Source of the DNA: Chaenocephalus aceratus
Lineage: Eukaryota; Chordata; Actinopteri; Perciformes; Channichthyidae
NCBI GenBank assembly: GCA_023974075.1
Contig: CM043796.1
Location: 20,480,927-20,544,926, forward strand
Direction: 5' to 3'
Length of the DNA: 64,000 bases
The notes beneath the pieces are model-generated. The model was not told the DNA's origin, searched no databases, and saw only the letters and a list, made by a program, of their open reading frames with translations. Both the position numbers and the translations under genes were made by a program. Numbering within the stretch: position 1 is the first letter of the stretch; the number at the start of each line of letters is the position of its first letter. Positions 15,055-30,317 of the stretch are shown here, in pieces.

Positions 15055-17200
15055 AACCTAGGCCAGTCCCTCTTTCTTTCTGTCTCCACTTCTGTCTTCG
15101 TTCGTCTCACTTAAACCATATGTAAGGTTTCAGCGTTAGAGTTCTTTTAGTTTATTGTTTTGTGTTTATTATTGTGGCCTTGCATTTTATTTTGATATTG
15201 ACTCTACCCTCTCTTTTCAGGTGTCTACACTTCCTGTCGTTGTGTGTCACCTGCCAGCTTAATTGTGGTCTCTTGCTCATGATTGTTTTCAGCTGTGCCC
15301 CATTAACCGTTGTGTGTATATGTAGCCCTGCTCTCCTTTTGTCTTTTGTCGGTTCGTCTTGTCTCCACGTCGAGTCCATGTCTGTGATCACTAGTGATCT
15401 GTTGAGCAACCTAGTTGAACCTAGAGATCTTGTGAGAATCCTAGTAGAACCTAGTGATCTTTTGTTTTGAAAAGTCTTTTATAAATAAAAGATATTTTTG
15501 AAGTCAAGCGAATCGTGCATCTGAGTTCTTGTGAGTCCTTCGTGTCACCATAGTCATAATGGACATCTCACTCACTTTCTTGAGTACTTTCTATTTGCCT
15601 GGCAATTTCTTTCATTTCTTCTTCTTTTTCTTGTACAAAGAAAAAAACAAGAGGAATGGAATCAGAATCAAAATTGTTTTATTCTAAGACTTCCTGTGTA
15701 GGACGGGTATGCAGTCAGTCGGTTGAGACCAGCAGGTGTCCGAGCCTCCTGTTACCAAAAATCAGGGAAACTGTGAAGCTTCACTTTGGCAATCTGTCTA
15801 TGATGGAACCATTGTCTCAAAACTGTTGGCTGCTCTGCAAAACTTGGTTGTTTCAGACAAAGTAAAGCAATGAAACTATTTCAATAAAATGTAATACAAA
15901 TTGGAACTCCAAGAGTGTTAATAAAGAATAAAACAATTTTAAAATAACAAATTCCAATACTTAGCTAGCAGGGAAAATGTCCCACTTGAGCCTCCGTAGA
16001 GCTAGACAGGTTTTTAGCACCACTGTAATGTAATCTATGTCCTGATAATGGCGTGATCTAAAGCCATTATTGTGTCAAAAATGCAAATGACAGTTGGGCA
16101 TAACATCTTTTTCCTTTGTCTCACGCATTGTGTAGACACCATGACGAAACCCAAATAACCTTGACAGAAAGACAGCAGGTCAGAACATTTGAAACTTTCC
16201 CAATAATCTTTGACAATCATGCAAAGTGGGAGAAACCTACAACTTCCCCAGGGCTTCAGTGTAAAGGAATGTAAGGTACAATGATAACTGAAGATGATTT
16301 AGTGACTCAGGCCAGATTCATTAATGGAAGAAGCACTATAGAAGGCCGGATCACATGCAGTGGTTGGCTGAATGGGGTGAATTGAGGGTGTGAAGGAAAG
16401 AAAAGAGGCTGTACCAGAGTGAATGAGCCTCACTTGGTCTCATTGTTGAACCTCAATCAACTTCTAGTAATCTTTATAAAACGTCATTATTAGCGCTTGT
16501 TCTGTCACCATGAAGGGCACAGCTTGCTCTTTTGTTGTGCGTTCTGCCATTCATTATTTGAACTGTGCTTTCTTCTACCCTGTCTGCTTTTAAATCACTG
16601 CTGAGTGCACATTGACTGCACAAGACTGACTTCATTAGCCCACTGAGAAAAGCCACATGTTGGTTTAGTGAAACTGATCTCATAGACCATGAAGCCATGC
16701 TTAATGAAGTAGGGCTCCAAAGTGGGTCTTGCTTATCCAACCATTCCTCTATGAACATGACAATGCCAGCTGCTTAAGGCAAGACATGCACCGTGATGTG
16801 AGGCATTCATGTTGTGGTCTTTACTTATAGTGTTGGGAAGTGGCATTTGTTGCACTTTTGAGAAAATTCTCTGTTTTAAGGTGTGTGTTGCCAGGCGCCA
16901 GTGCATCCCTCAACTCTGTTCTGTATGTACATAAAGCACTTTCTTTGCTGCTCCATTATTTTAAATTAGACACCAGCAGCTATATGGCACACCATGTATC
17001 TTTCTTGTAACCTCTTACAACACTGCTTTACATTAAAAGTTAGTATTGTATAATAGAAAAAGTATTATTACATTTATTCTCTTTATTTCTTTGGTAATGT
17101 TGTTCTAGGGTGGAGGAGGTATGGTAAATGTTATATCGGCCCAATGTGTTAATGTCAGTATTAAATGAAGATATCACTTAATTACTGTTTTACATTTTGT
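15055..17200. other. Non-coding stretch, no gene recognised
   Basis: Contains 'gaatcagaatcaaaattg' near 15658, a common teleost retroposon-tail word. Three degenerate repeats of 'acctagtgatct/acctagagatctt' occur at about 15388-15464. Nothing else was recognised. Confidence 0.5.
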
Positions 17201-17209
17201 ACCACTTTT

Positions 17210-17490
17210 CCATCTCACATTTTCTCCCCATCACGTCTTTCTGTATTTCTCTTCCTCCTCTCTTCTCCTCCCGTCCTACTCCCCTTCCCCCACTTCTTCG
17301 ATTCTGCTCTCTCTTTCCTCCTCATGAACCTCCTCTTTTCTGTTTCTCCCGCCTTTTTGTTTCTCTCCCTGACGCTCTCTTCTCACGCTTCCTATTTTTT
17401 CTCTCTCCCCCCTTAAATCGTTTCTTTCTCTCCTTCTCTGCTACCTCTTCCTCTCTCACCCCCCCTTCCCCCCGCACCCTATAGGGATGG
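17210..17490 (+). repeat. Pyrimidine-rich low-complexity tract
   Basis: CT-rich sequence (cttcctcctctcttctcctc, ctctctcccccctt and similar) for about 280 bp. Open frames in it are rich in Ser, Phe, Leu and Pro only because of composition. Such tracts can form triplex DNA. Confidence 0.8.
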
Positions 17491-18439
17491 AGACTCAGTA
17501 GAATTACCATCCTCTTGATCTATAATTACCACACAACTTTCTCTACCCCTGGCTCTCTTTCTCCTTGCCGGCTTTCGTGCCAGTCTCCGAATGTACACAG
17601 GATACATCATCATCATTTAAACATTGTCCTTCCGATAACAGCCTCATCCTGTTTGTGTGAACAAATATACGAAACGTTGAGATGTTCAAAAGAGGATGTT
17701 GAACACACACCGAATAACATATGCATGATAGCATGACCTATTTATTGGATGATGTTTCACGTCACGCCTTTTCACCTTTATAACAGGTGCTCTTGATAAA
17801 AGAGATTGTTGAGTGTGACAATTTAGAACAGCAGCTTTCTCTTAAATTGTGTTGAGTATATATGTGCCTCTCTCTCTTGCTAATATTTGACAGCTTGGGT
17901 GTAATAGCAGGACTTGTACAGTGTTGGGATAAGTGTGCATTTTGTTGCTGACATCGAAACATGCAGCATGCAAGGATTCATCATTGGCTAGTGCACAGAA
18001 AAGAGTGTATCTTCTGCAGTATCTCTTGTGGAGACTGAAACATTTGTTAAAGACAAGACTGTCTAGCTCTCAAAACTGTCAGGTTATGGATAATAGGCCT
18101 GGGATAAAAAAGGGAAACCATCAAGATGTGTTAATGAATGTCAGGCAGCTCAGAAAACGTTGTGGCCCTTGTTGCTCACAGCTGCGTATGTGTGTATTTC
18201 CGTTGTTTGTGGCAGAACACATTTGAAAAGTCAGAAAAAAGTGAGTTGACCAGACATCTGTAGCCCACTCCCCATCTTTGCTTGTGGCTTAGCTGCTTAA
18301 GGCTCCATTAGCCGCTACTAGCATACCCAAACCTCCAACCAATCAAATAATTGTTTTACCTTTTATCGTCATAGCTTTACAATTTGCTCCATATTTACTT
18401 TTTCACTCACTAATTGCAGGAAGCTACCATCCCGACCTT

Positions 18440-18572
18440 ACTGTTGAGAGCAATTTGGTGTTCAGTGTCTTGCTTAAGGCCACTTCCTGTGAGGTATAGG
18501 AGCACAGGTTCAAACTGCCAACACTGAGATCAGTAAACAACCTGCTACTTCTGCTGAGCCTCATCTGCACTT
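18440..18572 (-). mobile_element. tRNA-derived SINE, minus strand
   Basis: On the minus strand there is an A-box-like GGCTCAGCAGAAGTAGCAGG (+ coordinates 18541-18560) followed about 20 bases later by a B-box-like GGCAGTTTGAACCTGTGC (18502-18519). Next comes 'gtggccttaagcaagacact' and 'gaacacc', the body typical of a teleost tRNA-derived SINE. It is diverged and has no clear tail. Confidence 0.7.
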
Positions 18573-18649
18573 AGGTGAAAGGTAGAACAAAATAAGTGAT
18601 AAAACTGTACCAGTAATTGATAACAACGGGTGATTCTGGAAGATGTCAT

Positions 18650-18845
18650 GTGCTGTGACTTTAAATGGGTGTCGGACAACAGAGGGTCAGTAGTTTGATC
18701 CCCGTCCTTTGCAGCAAACATGTCTCAGTGTCCTAAGGCAATATACAGTAGTACTTAACCACAAATTGCTCCCCTGGGCTACAATAGTGTGGTGTATAAA
18801 TTGTAAGTCACTTTGAATAAAAGCATTTTCTAAATAACATGATAT
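18650..18845 (+). mobile_element. tRNA-derived SINE with L2-type tail, + strand
   Basis: The sequence has a tRNA-like head ('gggtgtcggacaacagaggg', B-box-like GTTTGATCC near 18692), a body with 'gtgtcctaaggcaatatac' and 'acttaacc', and the tail 'ttgtaagtcactttgaataa' then 'aagcattttctaaata'. It faces the other SINE 80 bp away. It is eroded and therefore old. Confidence 0.75.
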
Positions 18846-20184
18846 AATGAAATGATGCCAAAATAGTGAGGGAGGACCAATATGCCTGGAAACAAAACTG
18901 AATTCCTAAATCTACGGGTGTTTTTAGATGTTAGACACAATAAAATGAGTGAGACCTTTGTATGATGGAATCAATAAAGCAGTGTGAAGCAGTGACCCAT
19001 AGGAGTACTTCCCACACGAGCTGGCTGTTTCTAACTAGTCTTCTTGCTTGATGAAATGTGTCGGTCAGTCAGTTGTTTAACTATGATGAAATTAATAAGG
19101 CAGTAGATGAGGCAGCGAGGGTAAACACAGTTTGTAACCTACACTTCTATTCTCCTCAACATCCATTATTCATCGTCCAAGATGATTATTTCATGAGGGC
19201 CGCTAGTTGCACATAATTCATAACGCAGGCTGTGGAAACTAGGACAGAGTGAGATACAGGCAGAGAAGGGGGAGGGGGAAGAGGAAGAAGGATGAGAGGG
19301 CTGAGTGAGAAAGAGGGTGACGAAAAGGATATAGACAGAGAGAGTGTCGGGATGAGGATGTGAGAGAAAAGAAGAGGCTACAGGATTTGGGTTTTACAGA
19401 AGTGCAATTGAATGAGGGGAAACATGCTGCAGAGTGTTCAAGTTCACGGAGAAAAAGATGGAAACTGGAAGATTAAGGGCATGAAAGAGGGAGAGAGATG
19501 GTGATGAGAGAAACATATAGGAGGGAAAGACACTCTCACTCTTTGGTGGGGGGGAAAAGAGAGTTTAAGACAGGAAGAGGAGTGATAGACATCTCTATCA
19601 GGCGGAGGGGGAGGAGTCTGCACTAAAGAGAGAAGTTTATCATTGGTCCTTTGTCTTACCACAGAAAGAGGAGAATACATTTGTTGAAGTGTAACTGTGC
19701 TTCCTAGTGGGGAGACAAATGTCTTCCTGTCAATAGATGTTACAAGGGGAGTCCATTTTGGAAAATATAATAAGAGTACAAGCTCTATTATCCTCATTAT
19801 CTTTCGATTATGCAGCACTTTTAGTTAACCCTGCATGTTTCATCAAGTTGGTGAAAATGTTTCTTCATTTGCATGTTTTTAAACACATTTGGGTTTTCAT
19901 ATTTGCATAGTTTTTAGAAATGCAGTACATTTCTCCTCAAGGAAGTGATGTGGGCCGTTGCAGCGCGTTGGCACCTTTCGGCTAAAATGTATTCCAAAAT
20001 GCTGCCTGTAAAACTTGTTTCAAAATGTCTGTTTGGTATGAAACATTTCACTTACTGTTTCATGTGACCAAACTTGCCAAAAGCTGAGAGAAAGACAGCA
20101 AGAAGGGAAGATGAAAATGAGGAGATAGGTAGGTGTAATTCTCTAGATGGAGAGGTGAACCATCAAGACCAATCTGTGCTGTTG
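18846..20184. other. Non-coding stretch with a purine-rich tract
   Basis: About 19250-19620 is purine-rich on the + strand (agaagggggagggggaagag, ggtgggggggaaaagagag). The remainder shows nothing recognisable. Confidence 0.6.
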
Positions 20185-20299
20185 TATTTGCTGTAAAGTG
20201 TCTCTACTGTCGGCTATTTTTATTATATGTACAGCACTTTGGCTCGACCAAAAATGGTTTATAAATGTGCTATATAAATAAAACTTGATTTGATTTGAC
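20185..20299 (+). mobile_element. Non-LTR retrotransposon 3' tail
   Basis: 'acagcactttggctcgacc' then 'aaatgtgctatataaataaa' and a TTGATTTGATTTGA end is a typical fish LINE 3' tail with a short tandem terminus. Only the tail is present. Confidence 0.65.
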
Positions 20300-23842
<3,543 letters not shown>

Positions 23843-23918
23843 ACTCTCCACGCTCTTTGTTTATATCGGGGTCAACTGACATCACGCTTCCTGTGCACTA
23901 GTATTCCCTGTCTGGCAC

Positions 23919-24037
<119 letters not shown>

Positions 24038-26547
24038 TCATCCTTAATGAAGCTGTCACCAAACCCAGTGACTTTTCACTCTCGCAAAAAATATTTTATC
24101 TTTTACCCGCTCAACATCTCTGCATGATCAACAATGTTCTGTCGCATGTCTTGTCGTCTGTTTTTCTTTGAACCTACAGATGGGTTACCCTTTTTCTTTT
24201 CAAGTCAATCTACTGTACCTCCTCTCCTGCTTCGTTTTGGTTTGTTATCTCATCTCTGACTTGATCTAATCCATCTCATCCCTTCCTCTCCCCACCATCA
24301 TCTTCCTCTCAAAACCCCTCACTTTCAATGTCTATCGTTTGCTTTTTTGTTCAGTCTCTCCCTCTGCCTGACACTCAGACTCTCTCTGCCTCTCCTCCCT
24401 TTAGGAAAGGAGGGATTATGGAGATGAGAATGTGTATTGTTCGGGACAGGCCCTGTCTGTGATCCTCTGGTAAAAAAAATGTCTCAATGCAACAATCCAA
24501 ATGGAGAAAGCTGCATCACCAGGATAAACAGCGTGTGGCTGTCAGACATGCAAACACACATACTCATTATTATGCTGCTGTTAATGTAACTTCATATTCA
24601 AAAAAGCACAGACAGCGAAATTCATGCATATAAATCCAGGTATGGGTATACTGTTTACGCACCAAGACTTCATTTACATACTTATGACAGTGAAATGTAT
24701 ACTGAAATAAACATACGTAAACAAACACCTCCTGCTAACAAAGCTGTCAGAGTGGCATAACTAGATGTGGCAACAACCCTGGGGGTATCAGACCACATGG
24801 GGCGGTTCTCTCTCCCTGCATTAACTCTTTTGAAGTTTTAATGTCTCTCTCCTCATGTGTGCTGCTGTGCACATGGGAGAGGAAACAAGGGAAGCAAACA
24901 GACAGAGAAATTATTTAGATGTAGTGTGTTTTATTTAGTTACAGTTACAGGCGCCACTCATGTTATGCTGTATTTTGTATATAATGTATATATAATGTTG
25001 GATGATTAAAGACGATACACGGAACATGAATCTATAATCTTTGTAATTAGGTGTGGGGCTATTCTAAAAGCCATGAAACTGAATGTGATTGTAAAGGAAC
25101 ATAAAAGGCCTCTAACAAAACATAAAAAGTTAAACAAATTGTACGCATTCACCAGAATTGGGCAAAGGATAAAATATGGAACACCATCTTCCAAAAATAA
25201 AAGACAAAATGGGGTAAAGTGAGTTAGAATAAAGGTATACGTTCAGGATGGAAATGAACAGTCAGAAATGCATTTGGTTATATTGCATTATTTCTTAGTC
25301 TAAAGTACCTAACATTATTGAAAAAAGAGAAAGCTCATTAGAGTTTGCACACAGTTTTGTCTGAAGTGTCTAAGGAATGTAATAAGTAACCTTCTCACAA
25401 ATATCTGTCAAGCTCAATTGCATGTCTTTTTGAGACGGCCCCTTACTGTACATCAGCACACAAGTTCCCATGATCTACTGTCAAGTCATCAAGGCTCCAA
25501 TATCAGAACCGTAGGTAAAGAATAAAGTTCACTCATGTGTTGTATAATATATGAAAAGTAGGAAAATAGAATAATTACCTTACATTTTCCCCAAAACAGT
25601 CAACAGTGTAACAGGAAGTTGATATCAATGTCCTGGCCACAGTGTGTCTTTTGGACTCAACTGCCTTATGTTAGACTCAAGGCCTAAATGTGGCACTTCC
25701 ATTTGATTCTACACATAATGACTAGTTAGTGTTATTGACACATTGGATCCATGGTTTGTAATACAGATGAATGTTCCCCTGGTGTTCAACAACTCTTTGT
25801 GCGACAGGAAGTGTATAGTAAATTGGTTTCTGCATAACTGACTCGTTTTATGAGAGCGTTTGGTAGCTGCAGAGCAAAACATAATAGAGGGCGACATAAG
25901 AGGGTCCAAGCTGGTATGTGAATTGTTGATGAGGCATTTAATCTTCTTCTCTCCTGTTGTTGTCAAAATGATGGAAATGAGCATGACATTCCAATTTGGT
26001 TTACATATAAGGATCAATAATAGAATCTGGCATGCTTAGACTTTTAATTTTGCTACGCTCAGACACGGTTTAATTCCACATACACCCCTAATTAGAACAA
26101 GTAGAACCATCTATCTGTCCATTTTCTAATCCACATATCCTGTTCAGGACACACACACAAACATACACAACCAGTGGCAATGTTCTTTGTTGTTTTTGTT
26201 ATTTATTAAGAACATATTGGACGGTAAATTGGAAGGAGAGCTCATCAGCCACCTCTTTTATACTTGGGTAGCGAGGACAGATCCCTGCAGAGGTTACATC
26301 GAGGGGATTGGAATAAGCTGAGAGAGGAGTATGGACTGTTGTAGCTGTGAAACGTTATTCTTTTATGCATTATTCCTGGCCCTGTGCGTATCTAATTCTG
26401 TTAATAATGGAGCTTAGATGTTGATTTTATTGCAAACCGCACTGCACCACATCATTGTGCAAAGTCAGGGTAAGGAAATGTCTCAGCTATCTATGCGGAA
26501 AGTAGATCAATAAACATTTTATCTGTATTTTCTTGGTTTAAAGGGTC
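24038..26547. other. Non-coding stretch, no gene recognised
   Basis: CT-rich in 24200-24400, otherwise AT-rich. No open frame has domain features or exon-like context. Confidence 0.5.
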
Positions 26548-26729
26548 TGTACGAGGGGTGAGAACCAGAGGGGCGTAAGTGACATTTTGGTCAAACATTA
26601 GTTATATATCAAATGAAAGCTCTCAATGCGCTCTTTCTACTGCCAAAAGGGTGCATGTGAATTCTAAACCAATCCAGAGTTATTCATCAAAAACCAAAAG
26701 ACCTAACACAGAACACACTGAACTATTTG

Positions 26730-26769
26730 GGGCCAAAAGGACATAAGTGCACTTACGCCCTTTTGGCCC
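26730..26769. repeat. 40-bp palindrome inside the transposon left end
   Basis: GGGCCAAAAGG at the left is mirrored by CCTTTTGGCCC at the right, around a TAAGTGCACTTA centre, with only two mismatched pairs. It sits between the left TIR and the start codon at 26817, so it could be a subterminal transposase-binding site or a promoter element (inference). Confidence 0.8.
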
Positions 26770-26830
26770 TGAGAAATGTATTATGGGTAAAGCCTTTGGA
26801 TTGCACTTGAGTCAAAATGGCTGACACCAT

Positions 26831-28293
26831 ATGTAAGCCAGGGTTGCCAACTCTCACGTATCTGGCGTGTGACACACGCTTTCACCCTCAATCTCACGCT
26901 CTCACGCTGCCCAAACTATTCTCACGCCAAAAAACAAGAATACCGAAGACTAGAAACGGTTTTGAAAACTTTTTTCAGGTAGTGATCGTCTTCTCAATAG
27001 ATCTTTGATAATGTCTTCTGGCCAATCAGAATCAAGACGGCGTGGTGTTGTTGCAAGAAGTCCCCACGGAGAATACTTTTGCTGTAGTACATCTCTATAG
27101 GTCGATACATCAACACGTAATGAAATAAGACCCCACGGTTTGATGATTGATAGGTGTGTGGGCTGTCTTTCATTTCGACACACAGAACAATGGGGGCTAA
27201 CCACCCTTATCCACAATGTAAAGTAATTCACACAGCCTCTTCCCTCTTCTCTCAGTGAGGAGCAGCAGGTTCAGCTTTCAGAACAAAGTAACAACAAACT
27301 AAAATGGCATTCATTTTTTTAAATATGTCGTGTAGTAATAGATTTATTTATTTTTCTTCTCAAGAGAGAATGTGTATTTTATATTAGTATTTCAAAAAAT
27401 CACGTGGGGGAGAATCCCCCCAGACCCCCCTGCAGGGGTTGGGCTTTCAGTATGTCAACTCTTTCACCTGTGGGGAAATTGCGGGATTGGCTCCAGGTCG
27501 CCCTTTTTATTTATTACAAGACAAATGTGCCTTTTTATTTCATACAGTTCAATTTGGATTGAGACAGGGAAATAATCTAAACCTCACGCGTGGCGTTTCA
27601 CTGTCACGGGTTAGCCCTACCATAGATTACCCAACAAAAATACTCTCGCAGTCGCAACTGCCGACCCGTATTGCGCAAGCGCAGATCTAAGATCCAGTAG
27701 AAATGATAAAAAAGTAAGGGTCTGCTGCTTATTGTTCTACTAGGCCAAAATAGAGTGTGTTAATTAATATGTTTGGCAGTTTGGAGTAAGTCTGTAGATT
27801 TGTTTGTGTGTGTGTGTGTTTCATGTATAGGCCTCTCACGATAATTAATTTTGTTGGATAGATTTTCCCGGAAATTATTGCGATAAACGATAATATTGTC
27901 GGCACCGTTGTATGACCATTTTAGACCCCTGACATAATGATAATATATAATAATAATTCAAGTACATCATTTCAAACTGCTAGTCACATCCTCATGTAAA
28001 TGGCATCGAGTACATTTTTATTTATATAAATCAATTAATTGCTTATCAGGCACACAATAAAACAGTGGAAACAAACATGTGTTTGACTTTCATTAGTGAA
28101 TGAAACTTTGTGCCCTTTATAGTCTGTGTCCAATATTGTGTATTTGTATATATTGTATATATATCCTATATATATGCTAAGGTCCCGCTGCTGACACGAT
28201 AGCAGTCATTTCGTGCGCATATGTGTAATTAAACCCATGATATTAAAATCTCACTCCAGCCAGGTACCCAAAGTTGGCAACCCTGATGTAAGC
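26831..28293 (+). mobile_element. hAT element with 8-bp TSD, nested in the transposon
   Basis: The element proper is 26839-28285 (1,447 bp). The ends are perfect 14-bp inverted repeats, CAGGGTTGCCAACT and AGTTGGCAACCCTG, flanked by the identical 8-bp duplication ATGTAAGC (26831-26838 and 28286-28293). This is diagnostic of the hAT superfamily. It carries no transposase frame. Inside it is copy B of the dispersed repeat. Insertion interrupts the host transposase-like frame after codon 7. Confidence 0.92.
26930..27645 (+). repeat. Dispersed repeat copy B (first copy at 2186-3075)
   Basis: Near-identical to copy A over most of its length, but lacking the retroposon tail and the TTACA-rich insert found there. 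It lies within the hAT element, so it was either carried with it or inserted into it. 'gggttagccctaccatagat' then 'tacccaacaaaaatac' marks the shared right end. Confidence 0.8.
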
Positions 28294-28816
28294 AAGCTAG
28301 GTCAACCATGAGAAGAAAGCTTTTCACTGCTGAAGAAGTGTTACTAAGCTTATTTCAAGATGCAGAAGAGCTTGATGAAGAGAATGAAATAATCCAGGAT
28401 TCAAAGTCAATGCTGAGTGACAAAGGAAACTTAGTTTCTACAGATCCATCTTCAACAGAGAATTCAACTCATCAGAGATCAGCACATGCATGTTCCAGTA
28501 TCTGTCAACTCTTTCAGGTACTGAGCATGTGGTGCTGTACTCTGACACATGTGGTGGGCAGAACAGGAATGCTGGTTTTAGTGCCATGTGTCTCTCCATG
28601 CAGTTAAAACCTTGCCCATCTCCATTATTGACCATACATTCATGAAGTCTGGACACAGCAAGATGGAATGTGACAGTGTTCATGATGCAGCCATTGAGAC
28701 TGATATAGTTTGGAGGGGTACTACTGTACACTCTTGTGAGGATGGCAAGGAGGAACAGGCCATAGAAGGTGATTGAGCTTGGGCACAGTGACTTTCTGGA
28801 TTTCAAGTCCTTCTCA

Positions 28817-29437
28817 CAACACACTAGGGCTGCTCAATTATGGCAAAAATCATAATTATTTTTGGTCAATATTGATATCACGATTATTAAATATGATTAT
28901 TCATTGACTTTGAAAACATCCATTTATTGAACTTAAAAAATAATAATAATAATTTGAACAGTATCTTTTTAACAGTTGATTACCCTGAACTTTAAGTATA
29001 ACTCAACTGCAAAGTATTCAGCTAAAGCCACATCTTTTTTAACTTCCCCACGACATTTGTCATATAGGGCAGGCAGTGCAGATCTGGTGAAATGACGCCG
29101 AGATGGCATCACATAACGCTTGTCCATAGTGTTAGCCAGTTGCTTAAACCCCTGGTTGCTAACCGTGCTAACCGGGCGGGCACATGTCTTTAGCTATGTA
29201 TAATGTGATGGCATGTGTTATATCTTTGTGTCCTTGCGAGCTGGTTGAGTAGGCCGTTGCACTGTAAAGCACGTTCTTAATTGGTGATGTGGTGGATGAA
29301 GTCGAGGGGGCACGCTCGTGAACTGTCAACAGGGGGGCGGGGGGGGGGCCTCGCTGCGGGGAAACTGTGGACCTCGTTGCAAGCCAAAATCATATTCGAG
29401 ATTAAAATACGATTAATTGCACAGCCCTACAACACAC
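28817..29437 (+). mobile_element. hAT MITE with 8-bp TSD, nested in the transposon
   Basis: The element is 28825-29429 (605 bp). The ends TAGGGCTGCTCAATTA and TAATTGCACAGCCCTA are inverted repeats with two mismatches. They are flanked by identical 8-bp duplications CAACACAC (28817-28824 and 29430-29437). Internal sequence is AT-rich with a G-rich patch near 29330-29352. No transposase is encoded. A 285-bp deletion derivative of the same family lies inverted at 53241-53525. Confidence 0.92.
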
Positions 29438-30317
29438 GGTCCGAAACAGAACCAAAGACACAGAGGGACAAACAGTTATTTGGCAGAAAATGAAATGGCT
29501 GCGCTACACAAAGGAGGATCCGAAAAGGATTCAGTTCAAATATGAGCTGTCCGACCAAACTGCAAGTTGGAAAGCAGGAGACCAGAGGTGCTCATGCAAT
29601 TGAACCAAAGAAGATGCACACAGATCCACCTGGGATCACTGCTGTGAAAAAGAAATACGTACTCACACAAATGGGAGTATCCCTCACTCCTATGTGGACT
29701 TCTACCAGTCTTTGCAAGTCATTCAGGCAGAGTAGGCTAGTTTGTCGTTTCAAATCAATCTGAAACGTACATGATCTGCATGAAATATGCTGTTGTCGTA
29801 TATAATTATATTGCTATCACATTGATCACAATGGACTCTGTAGCCTATTTTCAATCGGTTATTTGGGGAAATGGCTAAATAATTAACTATTTGGCAAAAT
29901 GGTTATTAATGTTTTTTTTTATTTAAATAATTACATTCAATGAACTAATATGATATAAGGATATTTTCATATAATATTATTATAACAATTGATTACTGTT
30001 ACTTTTGACCTCATTAATGTAAAGCCTTTTTCCTATTTTTATCAGATACGCCCTTTTTCTTAGTTCATAAAATCTTAGTTCCAAAAAGGCGCATGTGACT
30101 TTATTCCGAATAAAAAAGAAAATAGAATATTTTTGTCAATGAAAGTCAAAATATTGTTCATTAAGTATATTGTCATCCACATGTTTATGAAGTTTTCATA
30201 TTAAAGATTTAATTTAATAAACAAAGTCAGGACAAAGTATGGTCATTTTTTGTTTTGGCTCTCCTGTAAAGTTGGTCAAATGTCACTTACACCCCTCTGG
30301 TTCTCACCCTTCGTGTA

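Larger units (their letters stand above)
26817..29540 (+). pseudogene. Broken transposase-like gene (DUF7869/RNase H-like)
   Basis: The start codon is likely ATG 26817 (context aaaATGG). Seven codons later the frame is cut by a hAT element. Leaving out 26839-28293 (the hAT and its second 8-bp duplicate) continues the same frame into the ATG at 28308 (MRRKLFTAEEVLLSLF...). The acidic N-terminal piece runs to about 28518. A second piece in another frame contains LYSDTCGGQNRN (about 28535-28570). A third, again shifted, contains HTFMKSGHSKMECDSVH (near 28625-28680). The reading frame changes near 28590-28610, and a second hAT separates the C-terminal part (KMKWLRYTKED, near 29490-29515). The motif order YSD..GGQN-R/KN, then GH..ME.DS.H, fits RNase H-like transposase domains. 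Dead copy. Confidence 0.7.
26552..30313 (+). mobile_element. 3.76-kb DNA transposon with 36-bp TIRs, interrupted by two hAT elements
   Basis: The left end CGAGGGGTGAGAACCAGAGG... (26552-26587) matches the reverse complement of the right end (30278-30313) over 36 bp with two mismatches. Both sides are flanked by TGTA, a probable 4-bp target duplication (a 2-bp GT reading is also possible). Near the left end is a 40-bp palindrome (26730-26769). Between the ends are decayed coding pieces on the + strand (26817-26838, 28294-28790, about 29440-29540) and two later insertions: a hAT element at 26839-28285 and another at 28825-29429. Without those two insertions the element is about 1.7 kb. The protein motifs resemble the RNase H-like domain I know as DUF7869, seen in transposon-like fish and insect proteins. 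I cannot name the superfamily. Confidence 0.8.

Noticed and set aside
28308..28607. Intact small host gene of 99 codons
   Set aside because: It lies inside a TIR-bounded transposon and continues the frame interrupted by a hAT; it is a fragment of a dead transposase-like gene.
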